Below are positions 40,147-51,966 of a stretch of 64,000 nucleotides of DNA, piece after piece. Position 1 is the stretch's first letter, and every line of letters starts with the position of its first letter. Position numbers and translations under genes: made by a program. The stretch is from Diadema setosum. Its lineage: Eukaryota; Echinodermata; Echinoidea; Diadematoida; Diadematidae. The notes beneath the pieces were generated by a model. That model searched no databases. It had not been told where the DNA came from and saw nothing but the letters and a program-made list of their open reading frames with translations. Where the stretch lies: positions 13,623,327 to 13,687,326 of the forward strand of contig NC_092697.1 in NCBI RefSeq assembly GCF_964275005.1, read 5' to 3'.

Positions 40147-40855
40147 CAGAATTCATTGCCTCTCTCATCTCTAACTTACAGACGAGGCAAAAAGTGCTTG
40201 GATATGCTATACTCACTTCATTGTACATTAATAATGGTATGTCTTGGTCATCTTAATACACCTAAGTTTAAACTAGAAACCGATGTTTTGTGTCATCTTC
40301 ATGAATCTGATTGCAAGTACATTACTTACATACTGTCCAAGAACATTTCAGTGTAAAGAACAAAATTACACATATATATATATTCTTTTCTCATCCTTCA
40401 CAGTCAAATAGAAAGGCATTTGGATTCTATGAAATGGAGGGCATTGGTTGAGAGAGAATCTTAAGACATCACCCAGTAATACTTTTAAAAAAGTTACATG
40501 TATGTATTCACTGGGTTTTATGATCCTTGTCAAGTGTATTCATGTGTTGAGGCATGTAGCATACCCCAACTGCTTATGTTTTTATAGTATATATAATTAC
40601 ATTTTTTCTTCTTTCTTATAAAACTATCTTTGAATTCAGTAGACAGTTTGTGTTCATTTATCAGATATATGGCATCACATGTCGAATGGAATCGAAGTTT
40701 ATTTTGGGACTGCCTACTGTTATACAGCTGTAATAACTTTATTTTTTGTGCCTTGAAAGACAAGATTCACAATTGTTTTTATAGTGAGTGAATGTGTTAA
40801 GATTTGACTGTTGTTTATCACCCAGTGGGTCAATGAAGTGTAAAGTCCAAATTTT

Positions 40856-40894
40856 AATAAACAAAATGCTATAGTCAAGTCATTCAGTAATAAA
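40856..40894 (+). terminator. Candidate polyadenylation signals for MPDZ
   Basis: Two AATAAA hexamers 33 bp apart, followed by a T/GT-rich stretch (GTGCTAGTGTGTGTTCATTT) that could serve as the downstream element. Confidence 0.4.
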
Positions 40895-41701
40895 GAATAT
40901 CGTATTTATGCAAACCTGCTCTAATGTGCTAGTGTGTGTTCATTTCTATTACAAGATGTAGTACTAACCAATGTTTTGTCGAATATATGTAAATCCTTTG
41001 CCATGGTATATTGTGAAACCAGAAACATTCACAGCATGAAACTTTTGAGAATCAGAGCTGATGACTTTTTTCCACGGCATGAAACTTTTTCAAATGGTCA
41101 CTGGCATTCTGTGCACTGTGTAGACTAACCAGTTCGTATGTATTTTTACTTTCGTGAATCATGGCTCCTTGTAAAATACACAAAAATTTCATGCATGCAA
41201 AAATTTTGGATTTTGCAGTACCTTTGCCATGATTGTCACAAGAAAATATTCATGTGAAGTGAAGAATGAAAAGAGGAGTAAGTGGAGCAAAATCAGAGAG
41301 AGAAAAACAAACAAACAAAAAACATAGAAGCTGATGCTAAGCCAGTTGTTTCATTTTTGGTCCTCTTCAGTTCATCATTTTGTAACACAACCCCCAGCAC
41401 ACAGCACACAATATGTGCAGTTACTTAAACCAAGAAGGGTATGTAGATGTACATTCACTCTGTTGTACCAATATCATGTTTTATACAATCTATCAACATA
41501 TACACACATATCTTAATTAGTGAGCTTCCAAGAATGAACTGGGGGATTGACAGATTGGTAATCAATAATGCAAATTGAAAGATACATGTAGCTCAAGGGG
41601 CAGACTATCAGAGGAATAGATAACAAATAAACACATGAAATGATATTGAATTATATGTTTGATGTAGAATCACAATACATACAGATATATAGACTAGTGA
41701 A

Positions 41702-41705
<4 letters not shown>

Positions 41706-41750
<45 letters not shown>

Positions 41751-41890
41751 GTGAAGCGGGCTTGGCCTCGTACGTGGTGGGTACTGCATCATTGGTAGAC
41801 TAGTGAAGGCTAGTGAAATAGCCGAAAGCTCGGGGAATAAAGGCAAGACTGAACACCACTGCAACGTCTATACTGCAAGTTTTCCTTCCG

Positions 41891-41955
<65 letters not shown>
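41706..41955. repeat. Two (AT)n microsatellites around a 140-bp non-repeat core
   Basis: (AT)n at 41706-41748 and 41898-41954. The core has AAATAGCCGAAAGCTCGGGG followed by AATAAAGGC, a pattern recalling ends of Penelope-like retroelements, which often carry hammerhead ribozyme remnants. The assignment is tentative. Confidence 0.5.
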
Positions 41956-41957
<2 letters not shown>

Positions 41958-42376
41958 TATATAAACAAGTTAACAGCATGTTGTTACCAAGATAATATTT
42001 TCCGAGCACTGTAATGGTATGTGCTATTAAAAATCTTAGATCAATAGGCCGTCAACTTAGTCATTTCATGAATGAAAGTACAATTGTACATCTAAGGAAT
42101 GTTTTGATTTTCATATGCTAAATCTAAATGTGATGTAATGTAAACTGTTATATACATGTACGTGACTTAGATTTCACTCTCCATTCTCAGGTGAAATAAC
42201 CAAACATTGGAGGGAAACATTGGAGAGTTGGTATAGCATCATTATTTTCTAACCGTTGCTTTGACAAGGAGGATATAGATACAGATAAACTTAGCAAAAA
42301 ACAGAAAGTGATCACGTTTTCAAGCTCATATTTCTCATGGAATATTTGGCTAAATATTGATGTTCTATCTACCATG

Positions 42377-43152
42377 TTAAAGGTAATTCAATTGGCTATC
42401 AGCCTGGTAGGTCATTTAAAAGTGAAACTCTACGCATGAGTGTACTTATGCATTTTTCTCTTCCAAGGCACAAAAGTAAAATTTGCAAAAATGGACAAGT
42501 TTTCATTCATGTGTACGTGCTCTTCCATATAACAATGAGAACAAGACAAATATAACACAATAAGAAACGCAAATTAATTTGCAAAACCACCTACCAATCT
42601 CTATGTCTTTGTTACCTCCAAAGATAAAGAAAGTCAAAAGATAATGGAGAAAATGAAGAATCTTCTGTCAAATCCAAATTCAAATGACATCAAAGAAGAG
42701 GAGATATTAACAAAAATGGTAGAAATTTGAAATGTTATTTCAACTTAAGAAAATTGAAAATGATATTTAGTTCTTTAATTTGCCTCATGAATCTACAATT
42801 CCAAAATTAAAAGAATGAAATACTCCCTATGTCAGTTGAATTTGAGTTGACAAAAAAAAAAAAACCAACCTCTTATATTCCCCCATTAGTTTCCCAGTTT
42901 GCTTTTTACTGTTTGAGGATATAAAGAGATACAAGGGAACAAAAAACTTATGTTTGCTATTCTTTCATGTCTCTCATTGTGTCAAACTGATCTTTTGTTA
43001 TCAATACTATCATGAAGGGCATTTGCAAATGAATGACAAAATGTCAATTTCTGCAATTTTTACTTTTGTGCCTTGGAAAGAGTTCACTCATGCGTAATAT
43101 TTCCCTTTGTATACTAGCCTACTGGGTTAATAACCAATTAAATAACCTTTAA
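42377..43152. mobile_element. TTAA MITE with long inverted repeats, 776 bp
   Basis: TTAA at each end. The left starts AGGTAATTCAATTGGCTATC; the right ends with its diverged inverse ACCAATTAAATAACCTT. Inner pairs ACGCATGAGTG / CACTCATGCGT and CCAAGGCACAAAAGTAAA / TTTACTTTTGTGCCTTGG extend the inverted repeats past 100 bp. Non-coding, piggyBac-like. Confidence 0.82.
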
Positions 43153-44005
43153 TATGGACTGGTATAAGAGAGATTTTTACCAAAATCTTCTTTGGAAACT
43201 ATGAAATGGAAAAAGCGTTTACTTTCTTTCTTTTCCTTTTCTTTTTTGCTGAGTGTAGATAAAGAACAGAGATGCAAAGAAGAAGAAGAAGGATACACAT
43301 TATATTCTAAACGCATCCAGGGCCAGTAAACAGATTCGAGTCACACTTTCTAGGTTGCAGATGGGTACTCTCGAAGTGCGTGTAGGATAAAGACTAGACA
43401 ACAGTAGGTTGTGTGTGAAATAATGACGATAATATTGCGGTTGATATCAGCGTAATAATCACCATCTATCACTTTTCTGTTTTTCTTACAACTGCGGGTA
43501 TATCGTTATTTTTGCCATCATCACTTACTCGAGAGGTGGAAGACTTTCAAGTACCTACTTTCTGTCCTCATCACCGTTGTCATCATTACCGGTATCAATA
43601 CAAAGTCATTCGAAATACTGTCCTTCCCTTTCTCGAATGGAATGAATTTGTCGCAGAGGGGGGAAAGGGTGAGTTTGAGAAATATACCTGATTAGCCTGA
43701 AGAAAAAAAAAATGCAGTTTACAATCAACATCGATTAAATTGTACGATGCTGTTCAGGATATAAAAATCAGCATGAAATTTTCGTAGTGCTGACTATTCT
43801 GCACGAACATTCTTCCTTCTGACCTGTAGATACATTATATCCCAGTGAGTAATAGGCGGGAAAACGCCAAACGTTTAATCATAGTTAAAGAGATATTAAA
43901 TACGAACTTACCATGTTTTTTCAACAACACTCTTCTCGTATTGTTTGTATTGTCTGCATTTCTTTCCGCCAGGAGACGCCATTCCGTTGCTATGGACAGT
44001 CACAA

Positions 44006-44054
44006 GAGCTCACACACTCACACACACACACCCACACACACACACACACACACA

Positions 44055-44089
<35 letters not shown>

Positions 44090-44090
44090 A
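44006..44090. repeat. (CA)n microsatellite
   Basis: Almost pure CA dinucleotide with three CCA interruptions. Open frames here of His-Thr repeats are by-products. Confidence 0.9.
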
Positions 44091-45298
44091 ATCAAATTAG
44101 GGAAACGGGCAAGAAGACACGGTCTGTAGGGACTACATTGTAGCAGGGAGGTGATTGTAGTTATCATGCAGTTTTCTCCAAAATACAATAAAAAATGAGA
44201 TGGGATGACACAGGTGGGTCGTAGAGTACAAGCAATTGGTTAAATGCAGACCCCCGGAAATGTTGCGGCACACTGTGCGTCACGGGCCGCGGAACAAGGG
44301 GGGGGGGGGTCAATGGAGGGGACTGGAGGCTGACAGAGCCTGACACACGCACAAACTTTTGGCGCTTAGAAACAAAAACCAAAAAATGGATAACCAAGTA
44401 ATTAAAAAAAAATCACAACAAAACCCATAACTCTCCGAGGATTCTGCCCGAAGATTTTTCCCGTCGGGGTAAAGGGAGGGTATGGTGAGGAGGGGGAAGA
44501 GGGAAGGGGGATGGGCGGAAGTGGAATACAGGTATTCCTTCCATTAGCCCTTGACCTCTCCCTTCCTCCTCAGAAAAAAAAAAGCAACAACAGCAACAAA
44601 CATATAAATAAAATGAAATCGTAAAGTGGCCATGCATTGATAAACACTGACTTTATGTCAAATCCTTTTCTTTCATGGGCATGCAGTAGACGCGGGGTGT
44701 TTCTTTTTACTATTATGTAGACCTATACCAGCACTCCCACCCCCACCCGCTCGTCAGGCGATATATACAAATGCGGCGTCAAAGTGTCGTTAATATTAAG
44801 TACACATTAGCAGAAATTTAAGTGTTACAAGAGTTAAACGCACCCGAATTGAAATATCCCGGATACGAGTCTAATCAGTGTCATGTTTGTCACCCTCGGT
44901 TGCGCAGTGACCATAAAATGGAACATTTGCCTGATTGTGTTTGCTCATGGATAATTATACGGAATTCCCCACTGGTTAGAGATTATTGTTTTATAGGCAC
45001 GTTTTGATGAAAAGGAGGGTCACAATCTACTTAGTACTCATCAACCTGTCACGATTCTTGCTGCTGTTGTGATTCGTCCGCAGACGGTAATTATTTTGAT
45101 TGTGTGTTTTTCTTGTTCGTTATTATTGTTGATTATTTCATAGGTTATAACATTTTATAACACTATTCTGTAATCTCGTTCCATCCCATGATGCTATTTA
45201 CTACAGTGCATCTTCTGTACTTTAATATCAAGCATTGCTTCAGCAACTTATACAATAGGGCAATAACAAATCCACGATGATAATCTTTGCTGTGGAGG

Positions 45299-45692
45299 TT
45301 AAAGGGATGGTATAGTATTGATGGAGATTAGTATTGGGCTTTTAACTTATTGCGAGATATCAAGAAAACACTTGTGAAATAGAACAGAGCATTCCATTCT
45401 AAGAGGAATTCAAAGTTTATTTGATGAAAATTGGTTTTGGAATGGCTGAGATGTCTTAAAGACAAAGTAAAACAAAGCAATTATTGTAATAAAAGGTGGG
45501 TCCCGCCTTTTATTAGGATTGCTCTATTTGGGGAATCTCAGCCATTTCAAAACCAATTTTCATCAAATAAATGTTGATTTCCTCTTAGAATCATATGCTC
45601 TTTCATATTTCATGAGAGGTTTCTCATTGTCTCAGCCTATAATGTTAGAAACCTGAGCTTAGGGCTCAACCAAAACTATACAATCCTTTTAA
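45299..45692. mobile_element. TTAA MITE, family B, second copy
   Basis: TTAA ends; left AGGGATGGTATAGTATTGAT, right CAACCAAAACTATACAATCC. The centre has AATAAAAGGTGGGTCCCGCC and its inverse. Full-length relative of the element split at 17804-18528. Confidence 0.85.
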
Positions 45693-46084
45693 CGGTTTCG
45701 ATTTTTTTTTAATAATTGCAAGCGTTCTCGTAAAACGTGGACCATGAGTGAGTGTCAGTGGTTGCTGGCTTGTAGGTAATTATTGCACATGGCGTGACAA
45801 TAGGACCGACCCTTCTATCGCGAATGTCATTTCTAATGACCGGAAATAACTATTATACCCTGTAGTACAAATTCTGTGTTTCGACGTTGGTTACTGTAGT
45901 GATTAGCACAGTGTGTTACAAGGAAATCACAGATAAACGCAAGAACATTACTTTGATGAACACATTTTATTCACGCTTGGCACGTGTTAAAACTCAGTGA
46001 CAAGAATTTGCGCTATAAGATGCGGAACGAAACATGGATCTATAGATAGTATTCTTTTCGTTCATTTTACATGTCAGTGGCTTA

Positions 46085-46172
<88 letters not shown>

Positions 46173-46180
46173 CATTATTA
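46085..46180. repeat. (TTA)n microsatellite
   Basis: About 30 TTA units with two ATC interruptions. Poly-Ile and poly-Asn open frames here are by-products. Confidence 0.9.
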
Positions 46181-46539
46181 ATGGTATCTTTATTCAACAA
46201 ATCATTGATCGCAGCCAGGAGCTGAATTACAAATGATTTTACAAAAATGAGAAACATACATACACAGTTATACATAAATATACAAATGTAAAATTACAAA
46301 ATCAAAATAACACACATGCTCATACAAAACAAGATCAATTCAACAACAACAACAAAATCGTTCTTATCGTTCTTAAGTCGTTTCCTTTTGATTTTTTAGT
46401 AACATATTTTTATCAGAATGTCCGCCAACATACAGTACACCTTATACATGCGCTAAGCGCACACGATTCTGTAAAGAGCGTTCCACATTTCCTAACAAAG
46501 GCCACCTGTAACCATGGTAAAAGTATAATCGCTCTCTTG

Positions 46540-46562
46540 ACCCCCCCCCCCCCCCCCCCCCC
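46540..46562. repeat. Poly(C) tract
   Basis: About 23 consecutive C in intergenic DNA, no element ends recognised around it. Confidence 0.8.
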
Positions 46563-48692
46563 TTTGTGGTGGTGTTTGCGATTTGATTAGAACTTTGTAT
46601 GACGAAATTGATTATCTTATAGGGCCGGATGTAGAGGCTACCTGCACATGACGAGAGATACATGACAACGAAACACAACAATAGAGTTGGTCAGACAGTG
46701 GACAGCAACATGCAGAAATAATAGCATGATACCTTGTCAGCATATTCTAATGCAGAAGATACACACAATATGGACAAGGTATCTATGGCCTATTCCATTC
46801 TGGAAGATAAAAAATGGCTAAAATACAGTGTTGATAATAACTCGGTTACTAGTAACATTTGCACAGACAGTAGTATGAAAATTCAATATTAATGCATACA
46901 GTATTACGCGATTACAAATTTCGATTTCTATCGTGTGTCATATGAAGTCTTGGAAAATTTTGCCGCAGAAATTACCATTTTGTCCTTAGACAGGCCACTT
47001 CGAATTGCATTAGGGCCTGATGTTTTATTATCATTAAAGATTAGCTAAAACTGAAATCAGAATGGAAATGGACGAAAATTATTATTTGAGCCAGTGCATA
47101 GTTTCACTTTGCGCATGAGCACACACAAAAAAAGTTCATTTGAGCAATCAGGCAGGTTTTCTTACTGAGATATATAAGCATATGTGATGTAATGATTATT
47201 GATGTAATCCTTATATGGTGTTTGCTAACACATCCACCTGACAGCAAACTCTAGTACTGTAGTATGTGACAATATTAATACAAAAAGGTTGCTAATGCAT
47301 TCAATATAAAACAATTAATGGACGCCTGCCGAAGTGTTAATTGACGGACAATTCTGGTATCCGTTTCACTCTCTGTTTGAATGTTGCATGAATTGTTAAG
47401 TCGGGCATGCTTATGCATTGCGCCGCTTTGAAAACGAGTTAAGTATATTTATTTATAACAACTGAGAAAAGGGGGGAAAAGTAATTTGTACCAATTTGCA
47501 CATGAGCTAATTGTGAACTGGCTCATTGGAAAGTAGAATATCGGTATATTATACTTCATGAAAGCGACGTATTCGTAAGAATTGAGCCTCGAAATCATTC
47601 ATCTATTACAAGATCTTTTCGGACCCATGCAGATACCAATTTTTATCACCGTACGATTTCGTTCGTGCTTCGTCATAACGGATGAGTATACACCGACAAC
47701 TCTCTCCCAAGTATACCATTTTCGTATGTTATTATATGAGAGAAATATGTTATTATCTTCTATATACATGTAAATTTTCAACCAATCCTTTAAAAACAAT
47801 TATCATTTTAGAAACAATCTTGTGTTACTTGGCAAACGGATGGCGCCTATATGCCGTACATTTCAGTGGGAAATTAAACTAAAAGTAATTGGAAGTTATT
47901 CCAATATCGCTGTTGAGATGACGGGTCTTATGATGGATTCTTCCTCTTAGCACAGCATGGATATCTTTCATGCTGAGCGGTACTTTCAAGTTTTTATCAC
48001 TGACAAATTTGGCAATGGTTTTAAAACTATCAACATATATCATTACCGGTGATGTATTATAGGGCATATGTCAAAAACTTTACACATCTGTGGTTTGTAT
48101 GTAACTCGGATTTCGCGCTTTTCTCAAACATCGTTTGAACACATCATGTCAACAGTAACCATTATGAATAATATCACACGGTAAGAAACACTGTTATTGA
48201 CTGCTCTGAAATAAATGAATATCGCAAACGGAAATGATACCATAGTGCTGCGGCTTTCATGCGTATCTCATGTGAGAGTAATATAAATATTCGTATTTAA
48301 TCAATAGTAGTTCACTGTTTGCAGTATGTTCTTTTGCAGTCATATTGGTTATAACGGCAGACTGCAGCTTATTGGATGTAGGCCTGTACGTTGATTAGTT
48401 TATGTTGCTTTCTCGATCTAGGACAGAAACGATTTTGTCGTGAATTACCACGACGTGCTTTTTCGCTTAAACCGGTGTCCACTTCTTATGAAAGAAACCT
48501 AAATAAACTTTCATTCAAATTGTCTTGACAACATGATATTTACCGGTACTGAAATTTGTCAAAAGACCTGACAGCAATATTCCAAGAGCAATACCAGCAT
48601 TCACCAGACAGGTGACTTGGGTATAATCATGTTTATGGGTCAAATGGAATAATGATTATTTAGTAGACATCATATACACGCATATTAATTGG

Positions 48693-48698
48693 TTTATT
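48693..48698 (-). terminator. AATAAA overlapping the Tctex1-gene stop codon
   Basis: On the minus strand the last codons read GAA TAA ACC, so the stop lies within AATAAA. If used, the mRNA would have almost no 3'UTR; other signals further downstream are possible. Confidence 0.4.
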
Positions 48699-49527
48699 CA
48701 TAGTAGACCCCGTACACAGTGACCACGCAAAATAAGGAGCTATTCTGGAATCGGTAACTGACGAATGAATCCCGCTGGGGGTCCCAGGAGTTCCTGCTAC
48801 CGATCTGCATGCCCTGTCCGAACAGCTTGCCGATGTGCACCAGCGTGATCAGCTTGTAGCGCCTGATGCCGAGCGTCTTCACGCGGTCCTTGATGAGGTC
48901 CGACAGCTCCTCTGCTTCCTTCGAGCACCGGATTGCGTCGTACTTCATGCTTTCGAGCCGGGAATCGACCAGGCTCCTAATGATGTCGTGGATGCTGTTG
49001 GTGTAAATGGAGAATCGTTCGCGGGGCTCGAGCTGGTAGCTGTTCTCGACGCGCGGCTGGTGCTGGGCGGTCGGCGACCTCCGTCGAGGTCGATCCGTGT
49101 AGGAGATGAAGCTGACGCCCCGTCGATCGGCCAGCCGTTGCGACGTTCGTTGTCGGAGTGATCGCGCCATCCGCTTGGTGATCATCAGACTTCTGAAGCT
49201 CTGCTTGAGGCTGGCGACGGTCCCTTCCTGGTCATCTCGGTCTCCTCGTTTGCTGCCGACACCGCTGGCCTGGGACATCTTCCTCGATGTGGCCGAGCTG
49301 ACGGACTGAGATGATTTGTTCATGATCGACGGGGCCTGTGTGCTACTCTGCGATATCTTCCGCTGTGGTGCACCTCCCTTGAGCGAAGTCATCGATGACG
49401 AATTTCCTTTCCCACCAGGAGGCACTGACGGGGTCGAAGATCTGGAGCTTTTCGGCATTGCTCCACCTCTGGGCGAATTCTTCGAAGGCGATGTTGAGCC
49501 TTTGTTTTTCCTCGGCTTAGAATTCAT
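48694..49527 (-). CDS. Tctex1-domain dynein light chain, DYNLT5/TCTEX1D-like
   Basis: Dynein light chain of the Tctex1 family. Members dimerise and bind dynein intermediate chain in cytoplasmic or ciliary dynein. A single exon of 277 residues. Residues 1-100 are basic and Ser/Thr/Pro-rich, likely disordered; 101-135 are Arg/Lys-rich and probably helical. The Tctex1 domain runs from about 160 (ENSYQLEP) to the end. Diagnostic C-terminal strands are RRYKLITLVHIG (222-233), IGSRNSWDPQRDSFVSY (242-258) and QNSSLFCVVTVYGVYYE (261-277). The IGSR..WDP..D...SY.F.NSSLF run resembles DYNLT5/TCTEX1D proteins. The ATG at 49527 has A at -3; no earlier in-frame ATG gives a longer frame. Stop TAA. The family domain is certain; the exact paralogue is not. 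It lacks introns, unlike its neighbours, so a retrocopy origin is possible. Confidence 0.95.
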   Translation of the reverse strand: MNSKPRKNKGSTSPSKNSPRGGAMPKSSRSSTPSVPPGGKGNSSSMTSLKGGAPQRKISQSSTQAPSIMNKSSQSVSSATSRKMSQASGVGSKRGDRDDQEGTVASLKQSFRSLMITKRMARSLRQRTSQRLADRRGVSFISYTDRPRRRSPTAQHQPRVENSYQLEPRERFSIYTNSIHDIIRSLVDSRLESMKYDAIRCSKEAEELSDLIKDRVKTLGIRRYKLITLVHIGKLFGQGMQIGSRNSWDPQRDSFVSYRFQNSSLFCVVTVYGVYYE

Positions 49528-51492
49528 TGTCCATTTATCTATTCACGAAGATAAATATAAAACGAGAAAGTGTATATTTAAATATATACGTTTCACTTAT
49601 TCCTCAGCGATGATTTCAAAATCAAATCAGCTTTCCATCACACATTCTCCTCTAGTGAGCAATTAAGAAAGTAACACTGACGAAAACACGGAGGTCGACT
49701 TCTCCGGGTTTGTGTGCTCTCCGTTTTCTCCAAGTGAAGCATTAGAGCAAAGCGTTTCGTCGTCTGAGGAAGACAATGACCCCCTCGAGCTTAGTCAGGT
49801 TAGATGAAAGTAACTGTGTACATGAAGAAAGCTGAGTGGAGGAGGGAAAATAACATTTCGAGGCACGTTCTTCCTCGTTCCGCAAGTCTCAAATTAGCTC
49901 GAAGCGATTCATGCGCGCTGCAGCAGCCTTGCTCCAGAGTATCGCTTGCGTCAAGCGATCGCCTCATCCCCGCCACATCTGTGCTGTTTCCCACATAGTA
50001 GGTTACAACATGCACTATAACAGGCTAATGTTCGTCAACATCAGTAGAATTCTCAATCCTATGTCCAATTCCAGATCCGGCTGCGTTAATGTGCGCTCAA
50101 ATTTCGTTGAAAACAAAGTCCATGCAGAACCTCGCGATTGTTTTTTCTCCGCTCGATTCCATGACGTTAATACATACCGCTCTACGTCTCTCAGCCGCCG
50201 TCCAGCCTGTTATAAGTCAGAGTGGCTTTGAGTTTGGATGGGGCAAGAAGGTAACGCTAAAACGAACACACAGGCCTATAATCCCGCATAGTTGACATAG
50301 GTGTCTCTTTAATAGCAATGCAAACACTCATTCTGTACTACACTTTTCAAGGTTTTGTCTCCTTTTTTAAGCAGCAGTCTTTTTTTTTCTTTCTTCTTTT
50401 CACAGAAACAGTGACTTGATCTATCAAGCGGTCATTGGTTTTCGTCAACACACATTTACACACACTTCACCTACATATCTACACACAATCCTCACACACA
50501 CGCACAAACACACACACATGCAAATATACAACACACAGATGAAGTTTATGACGAATTTTGATCTTATGCTTTTATGGACCATGTGAATGAAATCTCTGTT
50601 TTGTTCATTTGCTTTGTTATTAGATGGTGGTGTTTGTTTTTTTTTTTTTTGTTGTTGGTTTTTTTTTTTTAGGATTGAAAGCATGAGAGAAATTTGGGTG
50701 TTATTTAACGAAAACAGACTTTGTTATTGCCGCTATTGGAGCATTGTGCATGTGTGCATTATTTTTTTTCCATGCAAGCCAGGAGTAGTATAGTGATATA
50801 CTACTACTAGTAGTAATAATAACAATAATCACCACCGTCATCATCATCATCCATTCGTTCATTTCCTCATAATCACGACTCGGTAAGACTTCAATTTTCT
50901 ACATTCAAAGATACAAGGACTGGACTTGGTTGATCTTCTTAGCAGCATTCTTCGCACATCAGAATTATCTGTATCCTATATAGCAAACTATTTCCATCCA
51001 CCTTTCGGAATAGGCAATTAATATTCTGGAGAAAAAAAAACATCATAGAGATGATTGCCACGGAGAGGTGGAAATCAGAATCATTTCATCATTTTTTTTC
51101 AAATCAAACAATAGAGTATTTCATTTCGATTCCATCATTCATCCTTGATTACAAGTAGGCCTAATCATTCAGTGATCGTTCGCTTGCTGCATGACATACT
51201 CGCTGAGTTCTGATCGATCTCATTACAATCAAAATAGTTGCCGCAAGAAGGGCAGATGAGCCAACTGGCACTCGACGAGCCGCAGAGTAAACAGACCCTG
51301 TTCATGTCGGGTGCTTATGCGCAAAAGGCGCCACACAGTAGAGCATTTTGACAGGATCCAAACATTGGCGTTGAACGCGACTTGTCCTGACGTTTCGGTT
51401 GCCATGGCGCGAAGAGGGGCAGAAGTCGCCATAGCTTGATGATATTTGTCCAAACTCTTAAACGCTTGTCACGAACGGAGACTCGAGTTCAT

Positions 51493-51966
51493 GAAGAGAG
51501 GGGAGGGGGGGGGGGGGGGGGGGGACGGAGAGGGATGGATGGATGGATAGACCATAGATAGAGTGATAGAAAGATACAGGCCTACATAAATATAGAGGGA
51601 CAGAGATAGGCAGATAGGGGATAGCGAGATATATAGATGCAGAGATTATAAAAGATATGAATATAACAGAGGGAGATAGGAAGAGGGATAGAGAGATGGA
51701 GAGACAGACAAAGGGATAGCGAGATATAAAAGAGGAATTATGACACATAGAGAGAGAGAGATTATAGAGAGAGGAGGGAATAACCATATAAAAGGGAGAG
51801 AGTTTATTAAGAGATATAATAATAATAATTTTATAACTTTAAATACATAGAGAGATACATAGAGATATCGAGATATATAGATAGAGATAGAGTCATAGAT
51901 AGATAAACATATAAAAATAAAGTGATAGAGAGAGGGAGGGGAGAGAAATAGAAAGAGAAAGAAAGT
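51493..51966. repeat. G-run followed by ~450-bp purine-rich (GATA/GAGA) tract
   Basis: About 20 G with interruptions at 51499-51524, then degenerate GGAT, GATA, GAGA and AGAGAT units to 51966. Strong purine bias on the + strand. The open frames on the minus strand are by-products. Confidence 0.75.

Larger units (their letters stand above)
37662..40910 (+). other. MPDZ: Probable 3'UTR of the MPDZ gene
   Basis: AT-rich, no exon. Contains simple repeats (GAT/AAT-like at 38200-38330, poly-T plus G8 at 38024-38049, C-run at 38763-38775, A-run at 40100-40142). The first canonical AATAAA hexamers I see downstream of the stop are at 40856-40861 and 40889-40894, suggesting a transcript end near 40.9 kb. 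ATTAAA variants occur earlier (38634). Transcript data are needed; this is inference. Confidence 0.45.
40911..48693. other. Intergenic region
   Basis: Between the MPDZ end and the Tctex1-type gene. Holds two (AT)n blocks around a retroelement-like scrap (41706-41955), TTAA elements at 42377-43152 and 45299-45692, (CA)n at 44006-44090, (TTA)n at 46085-46180 and a C-run at 46540-46562. No protein-coding exon was recognised. Confidence 0.6.

Noticed and set aside
45994-46275. Poly-Ile and poly-Asn proteins
   Set aside because: Both strands translate a (TTA)n microsatellite.
48835-49666. Plus-strand open frames opposite the Tctex1-type gene
   Set aside because: Antisense by-products of a CG-rich conserved gene; no domain on that strand.
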